Source: Planococcus lenghuensis (GTDB lineage: Bacteria; Bacillota; Bacilli; Bacillales_A; Planococcaceae). Taken from it: a stretch of DNA of 64,000 nt. The notes beneath the pieces are model-generated. The model did not search any database. It was not told where the DNA came from and saw nothing but the letters and a program-made list of their open reading frames with translations. A program made the position numbers and the translations under genes. The stretch covers positions 577,001-641,000 of the forward strand of contig NZ_CP019640.1 in assembly GCF_001999905.1 (NCBI RefSeq). The letters are read 5' to 3'. This document shows positions 32,990-40,589 of the stretch, in pieces. How positions within the stretch are numbered: the stretch's first letter is position 1; every line of letters begins with the position of its first letter.

Positions 32990-33679
32990 GTCAATCACCT
33001 CGTTTTTCTCTATTATACTTGACCACAAAGCGAAATAAAAGAAAACAACGAAACTTTTGAAACCTGTCGCCGCATTGCCGTCATTAAATATCGCTATTGG
33101 AAATTGCGTCTCTGCTGTGTCAGCCGCTATTTAGCTTATTTACGCCAATTGCATGAAAAACTAGCTGTTCTTAATGAAATCAATCGATTTCCAGGGCGAT
33201 CTCTACTTCTTTATTGAGAAAAAGAAATAGTCATAATCGGACGGAACACAGGGACGGCTTTTAATTGTTTGAAAATATGCACATGGATACAGAACGGCAG
33301 AAAACCAAGTGAATAAATTCAGCATACTGAATAATGGGGCATGAAAAAGAACCACCCAGTCAGCGATGGTTCTTTTCGGTATGTATGCGAATGTGGAGAG
33401 GTGCGAATCATTTTCAGTTTTGTACGAATTCGTACAAAAACCAGTAAGTGGCGGGTGGTCATACGGCTCCTGGATGTCCCTCGTCCTCGGTCAATGGGTC
33501 AGCGGGTGGAATCCTGGGCGTATGATTAGCGTAATTGTCTTCTGTGAGAAGACGGATTCATTTTTCACGTCGCACATTCGCCGGACGCCGGAAGACCGTA
33601 CATCCGCACATCCCCCGAAGGGAATGCTTCCAAAAGGGGAGAAGAAGATCAGCGTCTCCCGGCTTTTGGAAACACACCC
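32990..33679. other. Gene-free stretch with two inverted repeats
   Basis: Long frames here lack ribosome sites and family resemblance. A perfect 22-base palindrome (TTTTGTACGAA and its complement) lies at 33418-33439. A hairpin, TTCCAAAAG with CTTTTGGAA around GGGAGA/TCTCCC, lies at 33628-33671, just past the DIP1984-like gene stop. Confidence 0.55.
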
Positions 33680-34219
33680 TTACAGGTATGCGTCCACGCC
33701 GTTCACTTCTACCATGACCAGCACCGACTGCCGTTCGATTTCGCGGCTCAGACGGTTTGCTTCTTTCATGAGCGCTTCGCTTTCCTTGGCGTAATGCTCG
33801 ATATCATAAGAACGTTCTGTAATGATGCGTTCACTGCCGCCGTATACGTTCTGGACACTGGTTTTCTTCTGATTGCCAAGCAATTCGAACAGCGCCGCTT
33901 TCCGGCGGACCTGTTTCACATAATCCAGTGCACTGGCGAGGTTCAAGTTCACTTCACTGCCATTCGCCTTCGTATGCGTCACAACCGTCCCACGGTTCGC
34001 GTCATGGAGTTTATCCGCCACTTGAATCGACAAGGCGTTCAGTTCATCGAGCTTGCCGATCGCCGCTTCCAATTCCTCAACGGAAACCGATTCCGTTTCG
34101 ATATCACCGTTCGTTTCTGTATAAGCGCCTTCTGCAATTTGCGCTTCCGCTTTATTCGCTTCTCTGCGCAGTGTGGACTGAAGCTGGAGCAGTTCGGAAA
34201 TCGAAAGTGTGGTTGCCAT
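33680..34219 (-). CDS. DIP1984-family protein
   Basis: This 179-residue helical protein starts with a ribosome site AAGGGATG upstream. The pattern of LQLQSTLRREANKAEAQIAEG, a central VEELEAAIGKLDELNALSIQVADKLH and an acidic C-terminal helix ending in VMVEVNGVDAYL fits the DIP1984 family, an uncharacterised group with largely coiled helices. No signal peptide is seen. It is monocistronic; neighbours give no hint of its role. Confidence 0.75.
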   Translation of the reverse strand: MATTLSISELLQLQSTLRREANKAEAQIAEGAYTETNGDIETESVSVEELEAAIGKLDELNALSIQVADKLHDANRGTVVTHTKANGSEVNLNLASALDYVKQVRRKAALFELLGNQKKTSVQNVYGGSERIITERSYDIEHYAKESEALMKEANRLSREIERQSVLVMVEVNGVDAYL

Positions 34220-34537
34220 GGTTTCAACATCCCTTCAATGATGGATTTAATGCGAATTAAAGGCACAGCACCAGGAAACGGGCCGTTCGTATTCAGTGAC
34301 TGGCGCGTTGTCTGTATTGAAATGCACCCGATTATGACTTCGCTGAGAAAGCAAGTTTTCAATTAGCCTACAGGAAATCCGCTTCATTGTAAATCAAAAA
34401 GAGGGAAATTAAGGAAGAGACAGAAAGGCTCAAAATAGGTTCGATTGAATGAAGGAACACGGCCCATCAACACACTTATCAGGCAACTTAGAGAATTATG
34501 GAGATATATGGTAACCTAAAAAGAAAGGGGGAAGTCC
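34220..34537. other. Gene-free stretch of about 320 bp
   Basis: It holds the leader of the DIP1984-like gene, a short open piece with no recognisable family near 34240-34366, and the GAAAGGGGG ribosome site of the next gene. Confidence 0.4.
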
Positions 34538-34969
34538 ATGTCTTACGATCTGTTACCGGAACACCTTTGGTATCTTGATATCCTCTTGCTATTCGTCGGA
34601 ACCGGCTTGCTAATGTGGCTGTTCAGCAAGGTCGTATACAAACGGTTCGGGATCAAAAAGCTGTATTTCAATAGTAATCAACACGTGAACAACACCCACC
34701 GAAAATGGGACTTGACCACCCGCTCTGTCTATCTGTCTATTTTTGTTCTTATCTTTTTATTCACCTTGGCACAGAATATCTATATCCCATGGATTTTTTT
34801 GCTGCTCTTGCCACTGTACCTGATACAAACCGTGTTGGCCGCAGTCATGGAGTGGAAGCATGGAAGAGGACGCACAGTAGCCATTGCCACCATCGTGCAA
34901 ATCGGATTCTTTTTTAGTGTCGTTGCTTTTCTAGTAGCTATTCTTTTCCTGGGGATCTGGCGTGCGTGA
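34538..34969 (+). CDS. DUF4181-like membrane protein
   Basis: This 143-residue protein has four hydrophobic segments: YLDILLLFVGTGLLMWLF, LTTRSVYLSIFVLIFLFTLA, YIPWIFLLLLPLYLIQTVLA and IVQIGFFFSVVAFLVAILFL. A conserved-looking cytosolic AVMEWKHGRG loop follows the third segment. It matches the Bacillales DUF4181 pattern; function is unknown. The ribosome site is AAAGGGGGAAG. Confidence 0.72.
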   Translation: MSYDLLPEHLWYLDILLLFVGTGLLMWLFSKVVYKRFGIKKLYFNSNQHVNNTHRKWDLTTRSVYLSIFVLIFLFTLAQNIYIPWIFLLLLPLYLIQTVLAAVMEWKHGRGRTVAIATIVQIGFFFSVVAFLVAILFLGIWRA

Positions 34970-35099
34970 AATCAGGATCAATAGAAATAAGGAAATAGAC
35001 TATTTGAACCGAGGAGGGATTGATCGGTATGCGGTAAAAATGAAGAGGATACGTGGAAGCGATCGACTAGGGTGGAACCGGCATATTCCCCAACTTTTC

Positions 35100-35751
35100 T
35101 GTTGTATCGTGAAATAGGCTAAAAAAGTACGGGTAAGTGAAATAGAATCCACAACGAAATCGCGGGTTTTCTTTGCTATGAGTCGTAGTTTTAAAACTTA
35201 CTTTGATTGTAAAAGAGAAAATGTTAGTGAAGGCTATTCGCCGTAATTCACTTTAACTCCCCATCTACTTTTTCGAGTCGCATAACTGTTCTCTGTGGAA
35301 GGGGACAGGTTTTGGAATTTTGTATTACAGAAAATTTTTTGCACATAGACATCTATTAATTAAATGTAGTAGTTAAACCGCATTGAAACAGTCAAAAAAT
35401 TAAAACCATATCTAGCATTTAGCTTCATTTTTTAAATGATCAAACAATTAATGGGATAATTACGGTAAACTAAAAGGAAAGAAAATTGTGATGCCTTGGA
35501 ATTTTCCATTAAAGCGTTTAAATTTTACCTGTTTTCGTTAATCGTTAGAGATTTTCTGCTTGATGACGCACAAAAGATTGGGCGTTAAGCAAAAAAGATT
35601 TTTTAATAATAGGAAGTTGAAGAATGAAATAGACATCAAATCGTCATTTAAGTAATGACAGTCGTCATGTCAATCATAAGGATGACATATTACGAATTAT
35701 TGAAAAAGCTCATAATTGAGAACTTATATATTTTGGGGAGAATAATTTACT
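35100..35751 (+). ncRNA. AT-rich leader, possible RNA gene of the RT module
   Basis: From about 35100 the base composition drops sharply to AT-rich and stays so through 37877. No protein frame is found in 35100-35751. Near the end are two inverted repeats: GTCATT/AATGAC (35643-35648 and 35654-35659) and ATGTCA/TGACAT (35667-35672 and 35683-35688). Several defence reverse transcriptases are known to use a cognate structured RNA as template, so this unassigned leader is the best place for one. The RNA itself is inference. Confidence 0.35.
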
Positions 35752-36429
35752 ATGAAAGAAATTAAAAAATACCAAGATAGAGATATAAACGATGAAATTG
35801 AGAAAAAAATAAATACTCTTAATAAAACTCGAGACAACAGACTAGAGATGAGTAAAAGGTTAACGAGTTATGACGATAAATGGAAAGTAGTGTTTTTCTT
35901 TCTAAACATAGAAGCAGTGATATTTATACTGCTGGCTCTTAGTGAGACAAACATAGATGAAATTTTGCCAGGAGAAATTTTTTCCCTCTTCTCAGGTATC
36001 TTTTCAATCTATGTAATATTGCTTCAGTATTATATTAATAGTTTGAATTATAGAGAGAGAGCTCTAAGAATGCATTATCATCAGTTAGATATTGAAGATT
36101 TAATTTTGAAATTTAAAGTGGTTTTTCTTAAGAAAAAAGACCCGGAAAACTCAATTGAATATTCCGAGGCTATTAAGGATTATAAGACTATAATGTTTAA
36201 ATATCAGTCCATATTAAAAAATAATGAAAACCATAGTCCTATTGATAATAAAGTTAACGAATTTTATAGATCAAACATAGATTCGCAGAAAGCAAACAAG
36301 GATTGTAAGTTATTTAGAAAGTGGAAACCCTTAGATTTGACCGTCGATAATACAATTCTTTATTTAAATGTCTTTTTTACTTTCGGGCTTTTGGTAATTC
36401 TAGTTGGAGTGTTGTGGGTTATTTCCTAA
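35752..36429 (+). CDS. SLATT-domain membrane protein
   Basis: This 225-residue protein has a helical cytosolic opening and two transmembrane helices (VVFFFLNIEAVIFILLALS and FSLFSGIFSIYVILLQYYI), then a long helical region and a third hydrophobic segment at the very end. The pattern RKRLTSYDDKWKV-like start and paired helices fits SLATT, the two-helix membrane effectors linked to nucleotide-sensing and RT-based defence. The putative role is membrane disruption on phage infection. Its codon use is AT-rich, unlike flanking genes but like the RT. The RT gene follows 14 bases after its stop. Confidence 0.72.
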   Translation: MKEIKKYQDRDINDEIEKKINTLNKTRDNRLEMSKRLTSYDDKWKVVFFFLNIEAVIFILLALSETNIDEILPGEIFSLFSGIFSIYVILLQYYINSLNYRERALRMHYHQLDIEDLILKFKVVFLKKKDPENSIEYSEAIKDYKTIMFKYQSILKNNENHSPIDNKVNEFYRSNIDSQKANKDCKLFRKWKPLDLTVDNTILYLNVFFTFGLLVILVGVLWVIS

Positions 36430-36443
36430 TTAGGAGGAGTATT

Positions 36444-37877
36444 ATGTTGAATGATAGTTTAGATATACCAATGCTAACGTTGAGATATGGAGAGTCTTTA
36501 TCAAAATCGAAGTTATATAACCCGCAGACGATTTCAATATTAAATTTGATTAAGAAAAACGAAAATAATGTTTTATTGAATGAACTTGAAAAAGGAGTAG
36601 AAGAGTTTTGTGAAGATAATACCCTGCATATTTCTCGAGATTTTGTATATAAAAACGATTACTTTACACCCCGTAATATGCACTTAATCTCGCCCCTTTA
36701 TTATTTGTATTACACTAAAATAGTTTTTGAAATCGCTCGAAGTTACTTAAATGGAATGGAGACGTTGAATTTCTCATCTAAAAGACTGAAATCTTTTTAC
36801 TCAGGAAGATTAGAGTTTTCTTTGGATAAAGAAAAAGTAAGTGAGAATTCAAATTTTAATAGTAGTTACAAACATTTCCAAAAAGAAAGAGAAAAGTATT
36901 TTGGACACCCCGCACTGAAGATTGATTTAAAAGACTTTTTTTCTTCAATTAAGGTTGTAAACTTGAAAGAAAAACTTGAAAAGCATATTGGCAGAAATCC
37001 AGCTATTGATGATTTAGTACTTTTCTATTCATTTTGCGGTTTTTCTTCATTACCTCAATTTCATTATTCGATAGCTTCTTCAATATTATCACAATTTTAT
37101 TTACAAGACTTTGATAACAAAATGAAGAGTTTGTTGGATGAAGAAGAATTAATCCTAATTCGCTTTGTTGATGATATGTTTATAATTCCAGAAGATAAGA
37201 CAGTAGTAGAAAAAAGAAATAATACACTTTTGCAGATAATTAATCATTGGCTCTGGGAAGATGAATTAGTTTTAAATTCTTCTAAGACAAAATTATTGAG
37301 TGCAGAGGAGTATGAAATTGACTTTCAAACGTTGCTTGATTATGAGGAGAATAATTCATTTTTGAGCGAAAAGAAAATAGAAGAACAAGCTAAAGAAATA
37401 ATAAGTAATGGAAATTTTAAATACCTATTACTAGAGTTAAACAAGTTAGAAAAAGATGAAGGAGTCAATCTTAGCGCTTATAAATCCTTAACTGATGAAT
37501 ATGTTTCAATAGGTGGTGAAGATACATATAAAATCATCAATAATATTATTTATTCTCGAAAGTGGGAAATGATGAACGATAAAGACTTAATTGAGATAAT
37601 AAAGAAATGGAAATACGTTCTGTATAATCCATCTCAATTCACGGTCTTGTATGTAATGATTTGCAGGTACTTAGAAAACAGAAGTAAAGTTGACGGTAGC
37701 CCAATCCGTAAACTTTTAAATTATTTACTAAGAAGAGATAATTTCACCTTTCGTGATACTTTAGTTGCCGCCGCTTATCTTTTCCAGAACAAAAAGAAAC
37801 ACAGCGATCTTTTAGATAAAATTTCAGCCATCAATAATGATTACGTAAAATTTATGAAAATGTATATTTCGGACTAG
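36444..37877 (+). CDS. Defence-type reverse transcriptase
   Basis: This 477-residue protein carries reverse transcriptase motifs: motif A KIDLKDFFSSI with Asp161, motif B SLPQFHYSIASSILSQFYL, and motif C LIRFVDDMFII with Asp243-Asp244. LNSSKTKLL follows as the D-like motif. The FVDD box and the absence of maturase or integrase domains point to the UG/DRT class of host defence RTs rather than group II introns or retrons. About 200 residues follow the polymerase, probably the thumb and a family-specific domain. I start at 36444 after AGGAGG. It pairs with SLATT, which has been associated with certain DRT types; I cannot assign the type. Confidence 0.87.
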   Translation: MLNDSLDIPMLTLRYGESLSKSKLYNPQTISILNLIKKNENNVLLNELEKGVEEFCEDNTLHISRDFVYKNDYFTPRNMHLISPLYYLYYTKIVFEIARSYLNGMETLNFSSKRLKSFYSGRLEFSLDKEKVSENSNFNSSYKHFQKEREKYFGHPALKIDLKDFFSSIKVVNLKEKLEKHIGRNPAIDDLVLFYSFCGFSSLPQFHYSIASSILSQFYLQDFDNKMKSLLDEEELILIRFVDDMFIIPEDKTVVEKRNNTLLQIINHWLWEDELVLNSSKTKLLSAEEYEIDFQTLLDYEENNSFLSEKKIEEQAKEIISNGNFKYLLLELNKLEKDEGVNLSAYKSLTDEYVSIGGEDTYKIINNIIYSRKWEMMNDKDLIEIIKKWKYVLYNPSQFTVLYVMICRYLENRSKVDGSPIRKLLNYLLRRDNFTFRDTLVAAAYLFQNKKKHSDLLDKISAINNDYVKFMKMYISD

Positions 37878-37879
37878 AT

Positions 37880-38320
37880 TAAGATAAAAGAGCCGAGCAT
37901 TTACCCGGACATAGAAAAAGAACTGATTCGGATCCTCGAAAAGTGTAAACTATCGGCAAGGACCCTAAAGAAAGCCATATACTCATCCAGTCATTCAGCC
38001 CCGAAAATCTCCAGAAACTGCATGAACTCTATCTCATCGTGCAATTGTTCATATACCATGAAGAAATTAATACGATTTTGGGAGAAGAGTGGAGCAAAAT
38101 GACGACTATACGATCGGAATCGGCGCAAACACAAAGGGATCGACGAGAAGTACGTGCGCCAAGTCGTGGACGCAGATCTCATGATGCACCCGTACACGGT
38201 GAATACGAAAGAAGATATGCGGAAAGTGATCAACTAGGGCGCGTGACCGGCAAGTTCGTGAACTTGCCGGATCTCTTGTGGGACGTGCTGAAGGAATGTG
38301 AAAAGGCAGGGGCAAGCTAA
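37880..38320 (+). pseudogene. Decayed 3' fragment of a second phosphodiesterase gene
   Basis: From just after the RT stop, the DNA aligns with the last about 440 bases of the phosphodiesterase gene at 30830-31732. Clear stretches include GAGCATTTACCCGG and AAGTACGTGCGCCAAGTCG. Several frameshifts are present and a Trp codon has become TAG near 38234. Similarity continues through the terminator and about 60 bases beyond it, as far as about 38425. The 5' part of the gene is missing, as if replaced by the RT module. Confidence 0.85.
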
Positions 38321-38630
38321 GGCTGAGTAAAGTAGACCATCATAAAAATGCCGCTCTCCACCAATGGGGAGCGGCATTCTTTATGGTTTTATTCGATTTA
38401 AAATAAGCAAGGAAGGAAAAGTGCTAATGCCGTCTTCTGCAATGGCTGAAGTTCTAAACTACTGCAATGAGGAGTGATGTATACTGTATATAGTGTAGCC
38501 TGCGTGAAGAGGGAAATGGAATCAGTAAGTCCCTGTCTATAGTCAAAGTAAAATGATAAAATTAAATCATGCAACCGAATAGGGAGCTCAAGGGCGGTCG
38601 GCCATCCCCGAACGAAAGGGGGTGGTAAAG
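38321..38630. other. Spacer with the duplicated terminator
   Basis: AATGCCGCTC (38347-38356) and GAGCGGCATT (38369-38378) form the terminator that matches the one after the intact phosphodiesterase. The rest carries the leader of the small toxin gene with a GAAAGGGGGTGG ribosome site at 38614-38625. Confidence 0.6.
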
Positions 38631-38714
38631 ATGACAGTTTACGAAGCATTAATGTTTGCAGTGGCGTTTGCAGGCTTGGTGCTGGTCATAGCTTCATCAG
38701 ACCAGAAAAAATAA
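38631..38714 (+). CDS. TxpA-like holin-type toxin peptide
   Basis: This 27-residue peptide, too short for usual gene calls, opens MTVYEALMFAVAFAGLVLVI and ends SSDQKK. The start MTVYEAL, the single membrane helix and the Lys-rich tail match the Bacillus holin-like type I toxins (TxpA/BsrG group), which depolarise the membrane. The leader with GAACGAAAGGGGGTGGTAAAG-like sequence, split across 38611-38630, is also typical. Its 3' end is overlapped by an antisense RNA candidate. In the known pairs that RNA blocks the toxin and drives mRNA decay. Confidence 0.8.
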   Translation: MTVYEALMFAVAFAGLVLVIASSDQKK

Positions 38715-38837
38715 CCCGCCCCTTGAGTTGACAGCTCGGCGGGTTATCCTCGTAATTGTAGCCGTTCCCCCTTGAAGGGACCTGTTCGTTGCTATGCCGT
38801 CGGTGTTACCAGCACCGGCGGCATATTCTAATTTCTC
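38703..38837 (-). ncRNA. RatA-like antisense antitoxin RNA
   Basis: The minus strand has TTGATT (38867-38872), a 17-base spacer and TATATT (38844-38849), giving a predicted start near 38837. Transcription would run through hairpin arms TATGCCGTCGGTG (38793-38805) and CACCGGCGGCATA (38813-38825), then end at the hairpin 38711-38747 followed by T residues on that strand. The product, about 135 bases, overlaps the 3' end of the toxin mRNA. The segment TAGCCGTTCCCCCTTG and the GTTGCTATG following it resemble known txpA/ratA regions. Confidence 0.65.
38711..38747. terminator. Bidirectional terminator in the toxin/antitoxin overlap
   Basis: ATAACCCGCC (38711-38720) pairs perfectly with GGCGGGTTAT (38738-38747), overlapping the toxin stop codon. 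On the minus strand it is followed by a T run. Confidence 0.8.
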
Positions 38838-39116
38838 ATTTTTAATATATACCCGGATTGATTTAAAATCAACCAGTCTATCCAGCCTTATACTTTTGGT
38901 TAATAACAGTAATAAATGAAATTAACCATTTGATTTAATACTATTCAAGTTTTGAAAATAGGAAACTTATTCATCTCAACACTTCGTTTCCTCTAGTTAA
39001 ATATAACTCCAAATACTTTGATTATCTCTAAAAGTGACAATTAGAAAATTTAAAGATTCCATTGTTTAACAAAAAAAATAAGAATAGAATAAGAAATAGA
39101 TAAGAACTCTGAAGGG

Positions 39117-39362
39117 GTGAGGGCCTTGGAAGTTAAACTCTTTTACCGAACGCAACGGGATCTTGCCATTGCGCTGAACCAGCTCATTGATAGCTATTTC
39201 GAAGAGGAAATCCCGGAAAGAAAGCTGATAGAAAACATTGTAACTATTCATGAGAATAATAAGCACAAGCTAGTGAAAAATCACCAATTCACAACAGTTA
39301 TTCAGCAACATTGTGGGAAGCGGCGCCTGGCAGTTGTGGAACGAGTCTTAGAAATGAAGTGA
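39117..39362 (+). CDS. Small protein at the head of the BREX operon
   Basis: This 81-residue protein lies 30 bases before brxA on the same strand. A GAAGGGGTGAGG ribosome-like stretch overlaps the GTG at 39117, so a TTG at 39126 may be the real start. The sequence LEVKLFYRTQRDLAIALNQL, then IDSYFEEEIPERKLIENI, and a basic C-terminus suggest a small helical nucleic-acid-binding or regulatory protein. I recall similar small open frames upstream of BREX in other Bacillales but cannot confirm a family. The tight spacing implies co-transcription. Confidence 0.6.
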   Translation: MRALEVKLFYRTQRDLAIALNQLIDSYFEEEIPERKLIENIVTIHENNKHKLVKNHQFTTVIQQHCGKRRLAVVERVLEMK

Positions 39363-39392
39363 ACAAAGAATCAGTATGGAGGAATGGAGCGC

Positions 39393-39989
39393 ATGACACA
39401 AGAAATGAATTACTCATCTGTCCTGACGGGTGCCTCTTTCATGCTGTATGAATTCAAACAAGTGGCTGCTTTAAAAGAGCAAGGGTTAAGCGATGCGGAA
39501 ATCCGCAAGAAAGCCATCGATGAAAACTTGTTTCAGCATGAAAAGATATCGAGTTTGCAGCGTGGATTTCCATCTATTCTGCGGCGAGTGAATGCTTTGG
39601 ATGAGGAATTGCTGAAGCTTCTCGCTAATGAATCATTAGAAACTGCTAAAGTAATCAATCTATATGCCATTATGAAAACTGATCGCCTCTTCCATGAGTT
39701 CATGATTGAAGTAATAGAAGAGAAATTTCAAAATAATGACTACACGATAGAAAAAAAAGATGTGAATACGTACTTTACAACGAAAGCTGAGCAACATGAG
39801 TCCATCGCTAATTGGAAGGAAGCGACTATCCAAAAATTGAAGCTGGTATACATGAACATCTTGCTTGGTGCCGGCTTATTGGAAAGCAAAAAAACCGGGG
39901 AATTGAACCGATTAATAATTGATGACCAAATAAAAGACCATTTGCGGCGGATCGGCGATGCCCGGTACTTACAGGCAATGGGGGAATAA
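39393..39989 (+). CDS. brxA: BREX protein BrxA (DUF1819)
   Basis: BrxA is a small helical protein of the BREX phage-defence system, with a fold like NusB and DNA-binding properties in studied cases. This 198-residue copy shows the DUF1819 pattern SSVLTGASFMLYEFKQVAAL at its start. QRGFPSILRRVNALDEELL follows near residue 50. I start at 39393, ten bases past GGAGG, because the ATG at 39384 nearly touches that site. It is the first of the six canonical genes and 12 bases before brxB. Confidence 0.93.
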   Translation: MTQEMNYSSVLTGASFMLYEFKQVAALKEQGLSDAEIRKKAIDENLFQHEKISSLQRGFPSILRRVNALDEELLKLLANESLETAKVINLYAIMKTDRLFHEFMIEVIEEKFQNNDYTIEKKDVNTYFTTKAEQHESIANWKEATIQKLKLVYMNILLGAGLLESKKTGELNRLIIDDQIKDHLRRIGDARYLQAMGE

Positions 39990-40001
39990 AGGAGGCGGCC
40001 G

Positions 40002-40568
40002 ATGGCTACATTGAATGCACGGCTTGATAAGATCATCCCGAAAATCCGGGAGGACAAGTTCCTCGCAGGGCGCGGGCTTGGCAATGAAATCAGTTTTTAT
40101 GTATTCGACTATGATCCGAAAGATGAACTTGCTGTTCGAGATCACATTGAATACATCAAAAAAGAGTTCAGCGGCGAGTACTCTGGAAGGAAAATTGCGG
40201 AGTTCGATTTATATAAGATGCTAATTGAAATTCTGAAAGAAAAGAATATCTTTGACCGGGTTTTTGATATGGAACAGCGGCAAGGAAAAGATGCGTTATT
40301 CAAAGCGATGACAACATTCGCTAAACCGGAAATCTTTTTATCAAAAATAAGAGAACAGCTCAATGACCACGACGTCATATTCTTAACCGGTGTTGGAAAG
40401 GTTTATCCATTCGTCCGCTCTCACAGTATCCTGAATAACTTGCAGGAAGTGGTCGACAAGACACCGGTCATCATGTTCTTTCCTGGAAAGTATGACGGTC
40501 AGTCATTACAGTTGTTCGGCAAATTTAAAGACGATAATTATTACAGAGCATTCCGGTTAGTTGATTAA
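40002..40568 (+). CDS. brxB: BREX protein BrxB (DUF1788)
   Basis: BrxB is a 188-residue protein of the DUF1788 family that is needed in type 1 BREX but has no settled biochemical role. The copy here has the characteristic EISFYVFDYDPKDELAVRDH segment (about 28-48) and the closing FLTGVGKVYPFVRSHSILN and PVIMFFPGKYDGQSLQLF segments. AAAGGAGG precedes its ATG, and it lies 22 bases before brxC. Confidence 0.95.
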   Translation: MATLNARLDKIIPKIREDKFLAGRGLGNEISFYVFDYDPKDELAVRDHIEYIKKEFSGEYSGRKIAEFDLYKMLIEILKEKNIFDRVFDMEQRQGKDALFKAMTTFAKPEIFLSKIREQLNDHDVIFLTGVGKVYPFVRSHSILNNLQEVVDKTPVIMFFPGKYDGQSLQLFGKFKDDNYYRAFRLVD

Positions 40569-40589
40569 ACGTTAAAGAGGGGGATCTAC

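Noticed and set aside
33366-33794. Open frame of 142 codons
   Set aside because: It runs across a palindrome and a hairpin and into the antisense of the DIP1984-like gene.
36444-37877. Group II intron maturase or retron RT
   Set aside because: No maturase or endonuclease domain, no intron ends, and a SLATT partner; the motif C box is FVDD rather than YADD.
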